DNA of 64,000 bases from Methylobacterium sp. J-048 (GCF_022829515.1 NZ_JAKSYL010000105.1:60184-124183); one strand, 5' to 3'; numbered from the stretch's first letter, positions 21,163-31,204 are shown. Notes: a model not told the origin generated them from the sequence alone. Program-made: numbers and translations.

Positions 21163-22278
21163 ATGGCTGAGATTCGGAACGGCTCCAGCCCCGCGGCGCC
21201 CGTGCGGCTCGGTTCGAGCATGCTGCCCCCGGAGGCCCGGCGCGGCCGCGGCGCTACCGCCAACCCTACGAGCCGTTACGAAGCGGCCAGGCGCGAGGTG
21301 TTTCAGGACCCCGATTGGGAAACCGATGCGCCTGCTCCCCTGCGCACGCAGGTCACGCTGGAGCGCGCCGCGCGGATCATTGCCCGCAACACCTCGCCGG
21401 ACATCCCGTTCGACCGGTCGGTCAACCCGTATCGGGGCTGCGAGCACGGCTGCATCTACTGCTACGCGCGCCCGACCCATGCCTGGCTCGGGCTGTCGCC
21501 GGGGCTCGATTTCGAATCGCGGATCTTCGCCAAGCCCGACGCGGCCAAGCTCCTGGCGCGGGAGATCGCCGCCGCGGGCTACGCGCCGGAGACGATCGCC
21601 CTGGGGACAGCCACCGATCCGTACCAGCCGGTGGAGCGCGAGCACCGAATCACCCGTGCGGTGCTGGAGGTGCTCCAGGAAGCGCGCCACCCCGTCGGCA
21701 TCACCACCAAGTCCGACCTCGTGCTGCGCGACCTCGACATCCTGGCCGAGATGGCCGCGGACAACCTCGTGCTCGTGGCAGTCTCTCTGCCGACGCTGGA
21801 CCCGCGCCTCGCCCGGCTGCTCGATCCACGGGCGCCGCGGCCGGAAAAGCGGCTCTCCGCGATGCGGCGCCTGTCCGAGGCCGGCGTGCCCGTGATGGTC
21901 AACGTCTCGCCGATCATCCCGGGCCTGACCGATCACGAGATCGAATCGATCCTGGCGCAGGCCCGGGAGCACGGGGCCAGCCGCATCGGCCACGCCCTGC
22001 TGCGCCTGCCCGGCGAGGTCGCCGACCTCGTGGCCGACTGGTTCGCCGAGCACTACCCCGAGCGCCGGGCCCGGGCCTTCGCGCTGCTGGCGCAGGCAAG
22101 GGGCGGGCGCGAGAACGATCCCCGGTTCGGCCATCGCTTCCGCGGGGAGGGGGCCTATGCCGAGATGATCAGCCAGCGGGTGCGTCTCGCCGGCGGCCGG
22201 CTCGGTTTCGCGTTCGGGCGGATGGCGTTGAACCGCGGGGCGTTCCGCAAGCCGGGGGCGCAGCTCGCGCTGTTCTGA
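21163..22278 (+). CDS. PA0069-family radical SAM protein (SplB-like)
   Basis: The 371-residue protein carries the radical SAM cluster motif YRGCEHGCIYCYARP (cysteines spaced C-x3-C-x2-C, near 91-98) at the start of a TIM-barrel domain. The preceding ARRGRGATANPTSRYE is the hallmark of the PA0069 subgroup, related to spore photoproduct lyase-like enzymes. These bind a 4Fe-4S cluster and cleave S-adenosylmethionine to start radical chemistry. The substrate of this subgroup is unknown to me. It stands alone between a divergent glycosyltransferase-like gene and a chemoreceptor. Confidence 0.9.
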   Translation: MAEIRNGSSPAAPVRLGSSMLPPEARRGRGATANPTSRYEAARREVFQDPDWETDAPAPLRTQVTLERAARIIARNTSPDIPFDRSVNPYRGCEHGCIYCYARPTHAWLGLSPGLDFESRIFAKPDAAKLLAREIAAAGYAPETIALGTATDPYQPVEREHRITRAVLEVLQEARHPVGITTKSDLVLRDLDILAEMAADNLVLVAVSLPTLDPRLARLLDPRAPRPEKRLSAMRRLSEAGVPVMVNVSPIIPGLTDHEIESILAQAREHGASRIGHALLRLPGEVADLVADWFAEHYPERRARAFALLAQARGGRENDPRFGHRFRGEGAYAEMISQRVRLAGGRLGFAFGRMALNRGAFRKPGAQLALF

Positions 22279-22668
22279 GGCCAGCGAAGCTGCGCCGATG
22301 GCGCCTCTCGCCCCGATGTGGATCGGCAATCCTGCATGACTCGCGCAGCTGGGATGCGTTTGTCGCGCTCCGCCCCGGATGACCAGGCGCCGTTCATGAC
22401 ACTCGAATGGCGATGAGGATCAGATCTGGGCGCCCCGGATTTAGATCGCAGCCTCGCCCTGAATCCCCACATGTCAGGATGTAGTTCAATGATTTTAAGC
22501 AAATCAATCTTGAGCGGCGGTCGTGTATTCATATTCGTCGTCATAAATATGCGTTACAAACGCTATAACTCGACGCGAGAGAATATTTTTCTGAAAAATG
22601 TCTTGAATTTGTTCTAGATCAAATCGACAGAGCAACCTAAAAACTCAGTTTTGACGGAGTCGACTCCA
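22279..22668. other. Intergenic region, AT-rich toward the chemoreceptor gene
   Basis: Nothing gene-like is supported in these 390 bases. The right half (from about 22480) is AT-rich and probably contains the promoter of the chemoreceptor gene. A short inverted repeat AAAACT-C-AGTTTT (22640-22652) lies just ahead of the GGAG ribosome site. Confidence 0.5.
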
Positions 22669-24801
22669 ATGTCGCGTGGGCACCCCTTAACGTTCGCTGG
22701 ATTCGAGCTCACGACCCTGACGATCGGTAAGATCTTGTGTGCGACCCTGTTCTCGATGAGCGTCATGCTGATTGCCTCGGGGGTCTCGACCCTGCGTGAC
22801 GCCCAGGTGCAGGCGGACCGGAGCCACCGCGTGGTGGCGTTGACCGAGGCGAGCCGGACGTTTCTCAAGGATCTGCTCGCCATCCGTATGGAGCGCGGCC
22901 GCACGCTCCAGGCCCTGAAGGCCGCCGAGTCCATTCCCGCCAAGGATGCGGAGCTGATCGCCACCCAGCGCGCGACCCTCGCGGGCGGTGTCGATCGCCT
23001 CGTGACCCTGGCCCGCGAGGTCGACGCGCCGTCGGTTCTGGCGAAGGCCGAGGCGGCCCAGCGCGCCTACGTAACCCTGCTCGCGCTGCGCTCGCAGATC
23101 GATGCCGCTCTGGCGGTGCCGGGGCCGCAGCGATCCGCCGGCACGCTGCCGGCCTTCGCGGAGGCATCTCAGACGCTGCTCGATGCGTTGATGGCGGCGA
23201 ACGACGCGGTCGACGCCGTGATCCCGCGCGGCGACGCGAGCCTGGCCCATTACCTCGACCTCAAGCGCGCGGCGTGGTTGTCGCGGGCTCTGGCCGGCGG
23301 CGTGGTCGTGCGCATCGAGCTCGCTGTCGCCGCCGGCACCCCCTGGTCGCAGGCCGATATCGTCGCGGCATCCGAGGAACGCGGCCGCTTGGCCGCCGCC
23401 TGGGACGGCGTGGTCCGGGCTGCCGCCGACGAGACGTCGGACACGGTCCAGGCCGCCTTCCGCAAGGCCAAGGTCGACAATTTCGAAGGCGAGGCGACGG
23501 CGCGCCGCCAAGCCGCCACGGAAGCGCTCACGCAGGGCCGACCGACCGGCCTGTCCATCGACGCGTTGCGCACCCGCCAGACTGCGGAGGTGAACACGAT
23601 CGCCGACCTAGCGAGCGCGGCCCTCGTCGCCCTGGTCGACCGCGCCCAGGCGCTGACCGCGGAGGCGCAGGCCACCCTGCTGCGGACCGCGCTGTTCCTC
23701 GCCGCCGCGATCCTGCTGACCGGCGCCGGCATGCTGGTGGTGGTCCGCCGGGTGCTCAGGCCGATCCGCCGCATGACCCAGGCCATGCGCGCGCTGGCGG
23801 CCGGCGACGCCACCGTCGCGGTCCCGGCCCAGGAGCGTCGGGACGAGATCGGCGCCATGGCCGCCGCCGTCCAGGTGTTCAAGGACAACCTGCTCCGGAC
23901 TCGCCAGCTCGAAACCGAGGCGGACGAGGCGCGCCGCAATGCCGAGGCGCAGCGCCGGGCGGTCACGCGGCAGATGGCGGAGGCCTTCGAGGCCGCAGTG
24001 TCCGGCATCGTCACCCAGGTCTCGTCCGCCGCCACCGAGTTGCAGGCCACCGCCTGGCAGATGACCGCGAGCGCCCAGGAGACCGCCAGCCAATCCGGCA
24101 CGGTGGCGGCGGCGGCCGAGCAATCGGCCTCCAACGTCAACACCGTGGCGAGCGCCGCCGAGCAGCTCGGCAGCTCCGTCGAGGAGATCGGCCGGCAGGT
24201 GCAGGATTCGACCATCCTCGCCCAGCGGGCGGTGGGCGAGTCCGACCAGACCGCCGCCCTCGTGTCCGAACTGAGCGCCGCCGCCGCCCGGGTCGGCGAT
24301 GTGGTGCAACTGATCGCGTCGATCGCGGCCCAGACCAACCTGCTGGCGCTCAATGCGACGATCGAGGCGGCCCGCGCCGGCGAGGCAGGCCGGGGCTTCG
24401 CCGTGGTGGCGACCGAGGTCAAAGAGTTGGCCGGGCAGACCGCCAAGGCGACGGAAGAGATCGCCAGCCAGATCGGCCGGATCCAGGGCGTGACGGGCGA
24501 AGCGGTGGGCGCGATCGGCACGATCACCGGCCGCATCCGGGAGATCAACACGGTCGCGACCACGATCGCCACAGCGGTGGAGCAGCAGGGGGCGGCGACT
24601 CGCGAGATCGTCCGCAACGTCACCCAGGCGACGGCCGGCACGCAGGAAGTCACCGGCAACATCGCCGGCGTGGCCCAGGCCGCCGAGCAGACCGGCGCGG
24701 CGGCCGAGCAGGTTCTGGCGTCCGCCACCGGGTTGTCGCGCCAGTCCGAGCAGCTCGCCGCCGAGGTCGATCGCTTCCTCACCACCGTGCGGGCCGCTTG
24801 A
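22669..24801 (+). CDS. Methyl-accepting chemotaxis protein
   Basis: The start is taken at ATG 22669, with GGAG ten bases upstream; an in-frame TTG lies six codons earlier. The 710-residue receptor has a first membrane helix (about 19-39), a periplasmic sensory domain of some 300 residues rich in helices, a second membrane helix (about 340-360), a HAMP linker (about 361-414) and a methyl-accepting signalling domain (about 440-705). The conserved hairpin tip [20 protein letters not shown] is near 560. It signals to CheA/CheW. The sensory domain has no motif that I can assign to a ligand. Confidence 0.95.
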   Translation: MSRGHPLTFAGFELTTLTIGKILCATLFSMSVMLIASGVSTLRDAQVQADRSHRVVALTEASRTFLKDLLAIRMERGRTLQALKAAESIPAKDAELIATQRATLAGGVDRLVTLAREVDAPSVLAKAEAAQRAYVTLLALRSQIDAALAVPGPQRSAGTLPAFAEASQTLLDALMAANDAVDAVIPRGDASLAHYLDLKRAAWLSRALAGGVVVRIELAVAAGTPWSQADIVAASEERGRLAAAWDGVVRAAADETSDTVQAAFRKAKVDNFEGEATARRQAATEALTQGRPTGLSIDALRTRQTAEVNTIADLASAALVALVDRAQALTAEAQATLLRTALFLAAAILLTGAGMLVVVRRVLRPIRRMTQAMRALAAGDATVAVPAQERRDEIGAMAAAVQVFKDNLLRTRQLETEADEARRNAEAQRRAVTRQMAEAFEAAVSGIVTQVSSAATELQATAWQMTASAQETASQSGTVAAAAEQSASNVNTVASAAEQLGSSVEEIGRQVQDSTILAQRAVGESDQTAALVSELSAAAARVGDVVQLIASIAAQTNLLALNATIEAARAGEAGRGFAVVATEVKELAGQTAKATEEIASQIGRIQGVTGEAVGAIGTITGRIREINTVATTIATAVEQQGAATREIVRNVTQATAGTQEVTGNIAGVAQAAEQTGAAAEQVLASATGLSRQSEQLAAEVDRFLTTVRAA

Positions 24802-25614
24802 GCGCGGATCGTTTTTCGCGATGCCGCTCGATCGTGCCGGCCTGCGGGCGAGTCGTGTTCGGGGCGTCATCGCTCTTGCTGGGCTCGACGCGTCCCGTCT
24901 CCCGCAGGAGCTACGATGTTCAAGGATCGGCCCTTTTGCGCGGCGGCCTGCGCTTCGGCTCAGGCGTTGATGCGGGTATCCCTTCGCCCCGCGTGCCGGG
25001 AGAGGGCTCCGGCGACCACGGATCTCGGGCTTGTCCAAGATCCGATCTTTGTTGCCCAAGTCGGGCAAGCCCGACTTGAGATGTCGCCGGAGCGAGGCGG
25101 TAGCCGAGGGTGAGGGGGCGGTTCAGAACGCGCGCCTCACTCTGAGCCGCGCCCTCACCGCCGCTCCGGCTTCGCCTCTCGCTTCCCGCACGGACGACGA
25201 GGTCCGTGCGGGCCTCTCCCCGCACGCGGGGCGAGGGGACCCGCGCCTCGCCCTGAGACGTGTGAACCTCGCAGCCCGCACCGGAGCCCGCACCATCTGC
25301 GGGCGATGAGGGTGACCGTGCCCGCCGTGCAAGCCCGTGTCGCCTGTCGTGTGCTGGCTTCGGGCGTGTTCGCGTTCGGTCGTTTCCTTCTCGACCTGAT
25401 CCCATCGGGAAACCAGAGCGTCGTCCCGCGGCGATGATAGAGCCTGGCCCCGCTATGCAATGGATCGAACGCAAAATCGCAGACCCACAGCAGAATAAAA
25501 ATAAATAATCGACACCCTGCAAAATGATGCATGGTAAAAACATAGAAAAATGTCGTTGACCGAAGCGAGACTCAAGATAAAGAGGCGCCCATATCGCACG
25601 GTTGAGGTTGTCCG
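24802..25614. repeat. Gene-free interval with GC-rich inverted repeats
   Basis: No gene is supported here. The middle holds three perfect hairpins: CAAGTCGGGC/GCCCGACTTG (25057-25078, loop AA), CCCGCACGGAC/GTCCGTGCGGG (25185-25212, loop GACGAG) and CCCCGC/GCGGGG (25218-25231). The surrounding text, with gagagggct, gagggggcgg and gaggggac segments, looks like the composite intergenic repeats seen elsewhere in the window. The last 150 bases are A/T-rich and should contain the promoter of the glucose dehydrogenase gene. Confidence 0.6.
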
Positions 25615-27972
25615 ATGCATCGAACCAAAACGCTTGCCGATGTCGTGCTGATCCTGCTCGGGATCGTGCTGGTTCTGATCGGTTTAGCATTGGCTGCCGG
25701 CGGTATTTATTTGGCTTGGCTCGGCGGGAGCTTGTATTTCGCGGTCATGGGCGCCGCGATGCTGATCTCGGGTGTGCTGGTCGCCCAGCGGCGACGCGCG
25801 GGGGCGCTGCTCTACGGGGCAGCCTTCGTCCTGACCGGAATCTGGGCGGTCTGGGAGGTCGGGTTCGCGTTCTGGCCGCTGGTGTCGCGGCTGTTCGCCC
25901 TGGCGGTGCTTGCCTGCGTGGTCGCCCTGTTCGCCCCGTTGCTCGATCGATCCGGCGGCAGCGTGTGGCGCCGGGCTTCCCTCGGCATCGCTATCGCGCT
26001 GGCGCTCGCCCTGGTGGCGACCACGCTGCGGGCGTTCCAGCCGGTGCCGATCATCGCCGCGACCGAGATCCCGGCGGTGCATCCGGCGACCCAGGCGGCG
26101 CCGCAGGTCGATTGGGCGGCCTGGGGCAACACCAACGGCGGCACCCACTTCGCCGGTCTGACGCAGATCGACGCCACCAACGTCGCCAATCTCCAGCCGG
26201 CCTGGACCTTCCGCACCGGCGACATCGCCATCAGCAACGGCTTTGGCGCCGAGGACCAGACCACGCCGCTGCAGATCGGCGACACCGTCTATGTCTGTAC
26301 GCCGAACGACATCGTCATCGCCCTCGACGCCGATACCGGCACCCAGCGCTGGCGCTACGACCCGAAGGCGAGCGCCCCGCAATGGCAGCGGTGCCGCGGG
26401 CTCGGCTATCACGACGCGGGCGCTTCAGCCGGTGACAAGGTCTGCCCCCGCCGCCTGCTGCTGGCGACGATCGACGCGCGCCTGATCGCGCTGGACGCCG
26501 CCACCGGCCAGCCCTGCACCGATTTCGGCGACGGCGGCACGGTCGACCTCAAGACCGACATGGGCGAGATCAAGCCCGGCTACTACACCCAGACCGCCGC
26601 CCCGCTGATCGCCGGCGATCTCGTGGTGGTCGGCGGCCGGGTCGCCGACAATATCGAGACCGGGGAGCCCGGCGGCGTGGTTCGGGCCTACGATGTCGCC
26701 AGCGGCGACCTGCGCTGGGCCTGGGATCCGGGCAACCCGGCGACCACGCGCCTGCCGCCGCCCGGCGAGACCTATACGCGCGGCACGCCCAACGTCTGGA
26801 CCAGCATGGCCTACGATGCGGGCCTGGGCCTGATCTACGCGCCGACCGGCAACGCGACGCCCGACTTCGTCGGCGGTCACCGGACTGCGGAGGACGACGC
26901 CACCAACTCGTCGATCTTCGCGCTCGACGCCGCGACCGGCCGGCCGCGCTGGCACGTCCAGCTGGTGCACAAGGACCTGTGGGACTTCGACGTACCGGCC
27001 CAGCCGGCCCTCTACGACGTGCCGGACGGGCAGGGCGGCACCCTGCCGGGGCTGATCGCGGCGACCAAGCATAGCCAGATCTTCCTGCTGAACCGCGCGA
27101 CCGGGGCGCCGATCGCGCCGGTCACCGAGCGGCCCGTGCCGCAGGGCAGCGTGCCGGGCGAGCATTATGCGCCGACGCAGCCGTTCTCGGACATGCCGTC
27201 GATCGGCACCGAGACCCTGACCGAAGCCGACATGTGGGGCGCGACGCCGTTCGACCAGCTCCTGTGCCGGATCCAGTTCAAGGGCATGCGCCACGAGGGG
27301 ACCTTCACCCCGCCGGGCTTCGACACCGCCCTCCAGATGCCGGGCTCGCTCGGCGGCATGAACTGGGGCAGCACCGCGATCGACATGACCCGGGACTACC
27401 TGATCGTGAACGACATGCGGCTGGGCCTGTGGAACCGGCTGATCGCGCGGGAGCAGGTCGAGACCGGCAAGGCCACCGGCACCGAGATGGGCATGTCGTC
27501 GATGCGCGGCACGCCCTACGTCTCCGTCCGCAACCGCTTCGTGTCGGCGCTGAACATCCCGTGCCAGAAGCCGCCCTTCGGCACGCTGACGGCCATCGAC
27601 CTGAAGGCGCGGCGCATCGCCTGGCAGGTCCCGCTCGGCACGGTGGAGGATACCGGGCCGCTGGGGATCAAGATGCACCTGCCGATCCCGATCGGGTTGC
27701 CCTCGCTCGGCGGCTCGCTGGTGACCGGCTCGGGCCTGATCTTCTTCGCCGGAACGCAGGATTACTACCTGCGGGCGTTCGAGGCCGCGACCGGCCGCGA
27801 GATCTGGAAGGGCCGCCTGCCGGTGGGTAGCCAGGGCGCACCGATGACCTACCGGTCGCCCAAGACCGGCCGGCAATACATCGTGATCACCGCCGGCGGC
27901 GCCCGCCAATCGCCCGACCGCGGCGACTACGTGGTCGCCTACGCGCTGCCGCCCGAAGCTGGATCGAAGTGA
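25615..27972 (+). CDS. gcd: Membrane-bound PQQ-dependent glucose (quinate/shikimate-type) dehydrogenase
   Basis: This 785-residue quinoprotein has five N-terminal membrane helices (residues 1-140) that anchor it and hand electrons to ubiquinone. A periplasmic eight-bladed propeller with PQQ-enzyme repeats follows (for example GTQRWRYDPKA, ATGRPRWHVQLVHKDLWDFD). The segment HKDLWDFDVPAQPALYD and the C-terminal GGSLVTGSGLIFFAGTQDYYLRAFEAATG are typical of the Gcd/QuiA family. It oxidises aldoses such as glucose to lactones in the periplasm; substrate choice within the family is not certain. Methylobacteria make PQQ for methanol dehydrogenase, so cofactor supply is plausible. GAGG precedes the ATG. 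Confidence 0.93.
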   Translation: MHRTKTLADVVLILLGIVLVLIGLALAAGGIYLAWLGGSLYFAVMGAAMLISGVLVAQRRRAGALLYGAAFVLTGIWAVWEVGFAFWPLVSRLFALAVLACVVALFAPLLDRSGGSVWRRASLGIAIALALALVATTLRAFQPVPIIAATEIPAVHPATQAAPQVDWAAWGNTNGGTHFAGLTQIDATNVANLQPAWTFRTGDIAISNGFGAEDQTTPLQIGDTVYVCTPNDIVIALDADTGTQRWRYDPKASAPQWQRCRGLGYHDAGASAGDKVCPRRLLLATIDARLIALDAATGQPCTDFGDGGTVDLKTDMGEIKPGYYTQTAAPLIAGDLVVVGGRVADNIETGEPGGVVRAYDVASGDLRWAWDPGNPATTRLPPPGETYTRGTPNVWTSMAYDAGLGLIYAPTGNATPDFVGGHRTAEDDATNSSIFALDAATGRPRWHVQLVHKDLWDFDVPAQPALYDVPDGQGGTLPGLIAATKHSQIFLLNRATGAPIAPVTERPVPQGSVPGEHYAPTQPFSDMPSIGTETLTEADMWGATPFDQLLCRIQFKGMRHEGTFTPPGFDTALQMPGSLGGMNWGSTAIDMTRDYLIVNDMRLGLWNRLIAREQVETGKATGTEMGMSSMRGTPYVSVRNRFVSALNIPCQKPPFGTLTAIDLKARRIAWQVPLGTVEDTGPLGIKMHLPIPIGLPSLGGSLVTGSGLIFFAGTQDYYLRAFEAATGREIWKGRLPVGSQGAPMTYRSPKTGRQYIVITAGGARQSPDRGDYVVAYALPPEAGSK

Positions 27973-28002
27973 TCCGGCTCGAAGACGGCAAAACTGGGGT
28001 TC

Positions 28003-28111
28003 CCAAAGGGCAAGCCCTTTGGCGGGGTTCAGGGGCGGAGCCCCTGGATGCATCGGTCGAAGCCCGACAGCAGGGCGCTGCCCTGCACCCGCAAAAGGTC
28101 TCGACCTTTTG
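28003..28111. repeat. Array of four consecutive short hairpins
   Basis: Four perfect inverted repeats follow each other: CCAAAGGGC/GCCCTTTGG (28003-28022, loop AA), CAGGGGC/GCCCCTG (28030-28046, loop GGA), GCAGGGC/GCCCTGC (28070-28086, loop GCT) and CAAAAGGTC/GACCTTTTG (28092-28111, loop TC). The array fills the space between convergent gcd and rnhB. It resembles a composite REP-type intergenic element and may also terminate transcription from both sides. Confidence 0.7.
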
Positions 28112-28115
28112 AAAC

Positions 28116-28730
28116 CTACCCGAACCCGCGGGTGAAGCTGAGGCGGTGGTGGGGGCTTCGGCCGAGTGTGGTCAGGCCGGCTCGATGGAGCGCCGTGCCG
28201 TAGCCGACGTTGCGCTCCCAGCCGTAGCCCGGATGGCGCTCGGCGAGGCGGCGCATGAGGTCGTCGCGAAACACCTTGGCGACGATCGAGGCGGCGGCGA
28301 TCTGCGGCACCAGCCCGTCGCCGCCGATCACCGCCCGGCCCGGCAGACCGGGCAGGGCGTCCCGGCCGTCGACCAGGACCGGCGCCGCGATTCCGAGGCG
28401 GGACACCGCCCGCAGCATGGCGTCGAGGGTCGCGGCGCGGATGTTGATCCGGTCGATCAGCGCCCGGGAGCCCGCCGCCACGGCGACGCGGGCATGGGCC
28501 CGGATCAGCGGCGCTAGCCGCGCGCGGATCGGTTCGGGCACGCGCTTGCTGTCGTCGAGCGCGGCCAGCAGGTCAGGGGGGATCGCGGTCGGGTCGAACC
28601 AGACCGCCGCGACCACCACCGGTCCGCACAAGGCGCCGCGGCCGACCTCGTCGCAGCCGATCACCGCCGGGTATTCGGCGGCCCGGGTCGGGTCGAAGGG
28701 CGGGGTGAGGGCGGGTGTTGTTCGCTTCAC
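28116..28730 (-). CDS. rnhB: Ribonuclease HII
   Basis: A GTG at 28730 gives 204 residues starting MKRTTPALTPPFDP. No in-frame ATG precedes the conserved core, and the frame continues upstream only across the neighbouring gene, so the start is the least certain part. Catalytic acidic residues are seen in IGCDEVGRGALCGPV (D27, E28) with further family motifs LVDGRDALPGLPG and AAASIVAKVFRD. RNase HII removes ribonucleotides misincorporated in DNA and RNA-DNA hybrids. The C-terminal HHRLSFTRGFG is the family's usual ending. Confidence 0.92.
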   Translation of the reverse strand: MKRTTPALTPPFDPTRAAEYPAVIGCDEVGRGALCGPVVVAAVWFDPTAIPPDLLAALDDSKRVPEPIRARLAPLIRAHARVAVAAGSRALIDRINIRAATLDAMLRAVSRLGIAAPVLVDGRDALPGLPGRAVIGGDGLVPQIAAASIVAKVFRDDLMRRLAERHPGYGWERNVGYGTALHRAGLTTLGRSPHHRLSFTRGFG

Positions 28731-28795
28731 GGGCGGCGGTTTCTGAACAGGTACGATGGTGCCGTCCTGCCATCCCGCGGGGCCGCCGTCACGGT

Positions 28796-29857
28796 TCAGG
28801 CGGCGTTCCGGGTCCCGCGCTCGCCGCCATGCGCCTCGATGATGTTGCCGAAGAACTGGTCGGCGCTCACATCCCAGCCGCGGCGCAGGGCCTCCTGCCT
28901 GCACTCGGGCCGGGACAGGCGAAGCGCCGCCAGCGCCGCCGCACGCAGGTCCTGGTCCAGGATGCCGACCCGGGTCCCGCTCAGCACGTCGTTGGGGCCC
29001 GGCACCGGGAAGGCGGCGATCGGCAGGCCGCAGGCCATGGCTTCCAGGAGGACGATGCCGAACGTGTCGGTCAGGCTCGGGAACACGAAGGCATCGCAGG
29101 CGGCGTAGACGGAGGCGAGCGCCGCCCCCGTCCGCGTGCCGAGGAAGCGCGCGTCCGGAGCCAGCGCCTGGAGCCGCGCCCGGTCCGGCCCATCGCCGAC
29201 CACGATCTTCGTGCCGGGCAGGTCGAGGCTGAGGAAGGCCGCGAGGTTCTTCTCGACGGCGAGCCGCCCGACATACAGGAACAGCGGCCGCGGCAGCCCG
29301 GCGAGATCCGCCGGCGGCAGCTCGCCGGGGGCGGCCGGCCGGAACCGCTCGGTGTCGACCCCGCGGGTCCAGCGCATCAGGTGGGTGAATCCCCTGGCCT
29401 CCAGTTCCGCCTGGAGGGAGGTGGTGCTGACCATCGTGCCCCGGGCGGCGCCGTGGAAGCGGCGGAGATACGCGTAGGACCACGCCTCCGGCACCGGCAG
29501 CCGGGCCGCGAGGTATTCGGGAAACCGGGTGTGGTAGCTCGTCGTGAAGGGCAGCCCGTTGGCCAGGCAGTGCCGCCGGGCGGCGAAGCCGATCGGCCCC
29601 TCGGTGGCGATGTGGACATGGCTCGGCCGCTCCTTGGCCCAGCGCTCCGCCACCCGGTCCCGCCCGGCTAAGGCCAAGCGGATCTCCGAGTAGCCCGGCA
29701 GCGGCAGCGAGCGGAAATCGGCCACCGACAGAAGGGCCGTATCGAAGCCGTGCTCGGGGGCGCGGCGGACCATCTGCTCCAGGGAGCGCACCACGCCGTT
29801 GACCTGCGGGTGCCAGGCATCGCTGGCGATCAGGAGCTTCACCGAGCCGATCCTCAC
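28796..29857 (-). CDS. Glycosyltransferase family 4 (GT-B)
   Basis: The 353-residue protein has an N-terminal domain beginning LLIASDAWHPQVNGVVRSLE, typical of GT4 enzymes related to SqdX/PimB/MgtA. It also has a C-terminal nucleotide-sugar domain with LFLYVGRLAVEKNL and the FVFPSLTDTFGIVLLEAMACGLP donor-binding motif. Such enzymes add a sugar to a lipid or glycan acceptor on the cytoplasmic face. Its start overlaps the stop of the upstream metallophosphoesterase gene by four bases (29854-29857), so the two are translated together. Sugar and acceptor are unknown; a glycolipid is a reasonable guess. Confidence 0.88.
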   Translation of the reverse strand: MRIGSVKLLIASDAWHPQVNGVVRSLEQMVRRAPEHGFDTALLSVADFRSLPLPGYSEIRLALAGRDRVAERWAKERPSHVHIATEGPIGFAARRHCLANGLPFTTSYHTRFPEYLAARLPVPEAWSYAYLRRFHGAARGTMVSTTSLQAELEARGFTHLMRWTRGVDTERFRPAAPGELPPADLAGLPRPLFLYVGRLAVEKNLAAFLSLDLPGTKIVVGDGPDRARLQALAPDARFLGTRTGAALASVYAACDAFVFPSLTDTFGIVLLEAMACGLPIAAFPVPGPNDVLSGTRVGILDQDLRAAALAALRLSRPECRQEALRRGWDVSADQFFGNIIEAHGGERGTRNAA

Positions 29858-30651
29858 GCCACCGCGCGCCGGCCCGGCACCGCCCGCGGCGCGGCCTCGG
29901 CCTCGCGGGCCCGCAGGATGCTCGGATAGTGCAGCACCTCGATCCGGCCGTCGTAATGCTCGATCAGACCGGTGCAGGATTCGACCCAGTCGCCGGTGTT
30001 GAGGTAGCGCAGGTCGCCGATCGCCCGGTCGGCGGCGTGGTGGATATGGCCGCAGATCACCCCGTTCGCGCCCTGGCGGCGCGCTTCCTCGGCCAGGATC
30101 GTCTCGAACCGGCCGATGAAGCTGACGGCGTTCTTCACCCGCAACTTCGCCCAGGCCGAGAGCGACCAGTAGGACAGGCCGACCCGCCGCCGGACCCGGT
30201 TGATCACGGTGTTGAGGGTCAAGGCCAGCGTGTAGGCGCCGTCGCCGAGATGTGCGAGCCAGGGCGAGTGGCGCACCACCATGTCGAACTGGTCGCCGTG
30301 GATCACCAGATAGCGCCGGCCGTCGGCGGCCTCGTGGATCGCGGTCTCGGCGATCTCGATGCCGCCGAAATTGGTGCCGACATAGTCGCGCAGGAACTCG
30401 TCGTGGTTGCCGGGCAGGTAGACGATCCGGGTGCCCTTGCGCACCTTGCGCAGGAGCTTCTGCACGACGTCGTTGTGCTCCTGAGGCCAGTACCAGCCCG
30501 AGCGCAGCTGCCAGCCGTCGACGATATCCCCGACCAGGTAGATCGTGTCGGCGTCGTAATCCTTCAGGAACGACAGCAGCATGCCGGCCTGGCAGCCGCG
30601 CGTGCCGAGATGCAGGTCGGACAGGAACAGCGTCCGGACCCGGACCGGCAT
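29854..30651 (-). CDS. Metallophosphoesterase, UDP-2,3-diacylglucosamine diphosphatase-like
   Basis: The 265-residue protein starts MPVRVRTLFLSDLHLGTRG. GAGGATGAGGAG precedes this ATG; an earlier in-frame ATG at 30717 adds 22 residues without homology. Calcineurin-like metal motifs appear in order: SDLHLG, VGDIVDGW, GNHDE, HGDQFD and GHIHH. The subgroup is related to LpxH, which cleaves UDP-diacylglucosamine in lipid A synthesis, but similar proteins occur as second copies beside glycosyltransferases. Overlap with the GT4 gene points to a joint role in a lipid or glycan pathway. Confidence 0.85.
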   Translation of the reverse strand: MPVRVRTLFLSDLHLGTRGCQAGMLLSFLKDYDADTIYLVGDIVDGWQLRSGWYWPQEHNDVVQKLLRKVRKGTRIVYLPGNHDEFLRDYVGTNFGGIEIAETAIHEAADGRRYLVIHGDQFDMVVRHSPWLAHLGDGAYTLALTLNTVINRVRRRVGLSYWSLSAWAKLRVKNAVSFIGRFETILAEEARRQGANGVICGHIHHAADRAIGDLRYLNTGDWVESCTGLIEHYDGRIEVLHYPSILRAREAEAAPRAVPGRRAVA

Positions 30652-31204
30652 CTCCTCATCCTCGGCCACGTCATCCTCCCGGCGGTCGAACGGTGCCGGG
30701 ATCCAGAGCGCGATCACGTCTCAGTTTGATGACGCGGGCCCCGATCGCTGTGGGGTGTCTTGGTGCAGTGCGGGGAAAGTCCTCAAGCGCGAATAGCTGA
30801 CGTTGCGCCGCACAAAAAATTTTTTTGCCACGATCCCGAAGTTTTTCCGGTTTTGCTTCCCAGCTTCGCCGCCTCATAATACCAGGAACCGGTGGCTCGG
30901 CATGAGCCGGGCCGGATGCGTACTGGAAGGCGGCCAGGGTGCCTTGAGACGAGGCACCGTAGAACGGGACGGCATTTCGGAGGCGACCGGCGCGCGGGGG
31001 CGCGCCGCGACGCGAGCGGCACGAGGCCGCCTGCCGCTCCGCTGAGCCCCCCGATCCACGGATGATGCGGATGGCGTTCGAGGATCCGCGGCCAGCGCCG
31101 CGGCTGCCGTCGCCCCTCGCAGGATGCCCGGCACAGCCGCCAAGGCGCTCGAATGAACCGGCGCGGGTCCGCCCGCGCGCAACAGATTTTTTGGAGGAAA
31201 CACC
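30652..31204. promoter_or_regulatory. Upstream region of the serine cycle operon
   Basis: These 553 bases separate the divergent metallophosphoesterase and sgaA genes and contain no supported gene. An A6T7 tract (30815-30827), likely intrinsically bent, lies in the left half. A strong GGAGG sits eight bases before the sgaA ATG. In Methylorubrum extorquens the LysR-type regulator QscR controls this operon from the region upstream of sga. I expect its site here but cannot point to it with confidence. Confidence 0.55.

Noticed and set aside
28116..29483. Open frame suggesting a fusion of a glycosyltransferase-region peptide with RNase HII
   Set aside because: The first half is the glycosyltransferase gene read in another frame; RNase HII homology starts near 28730.
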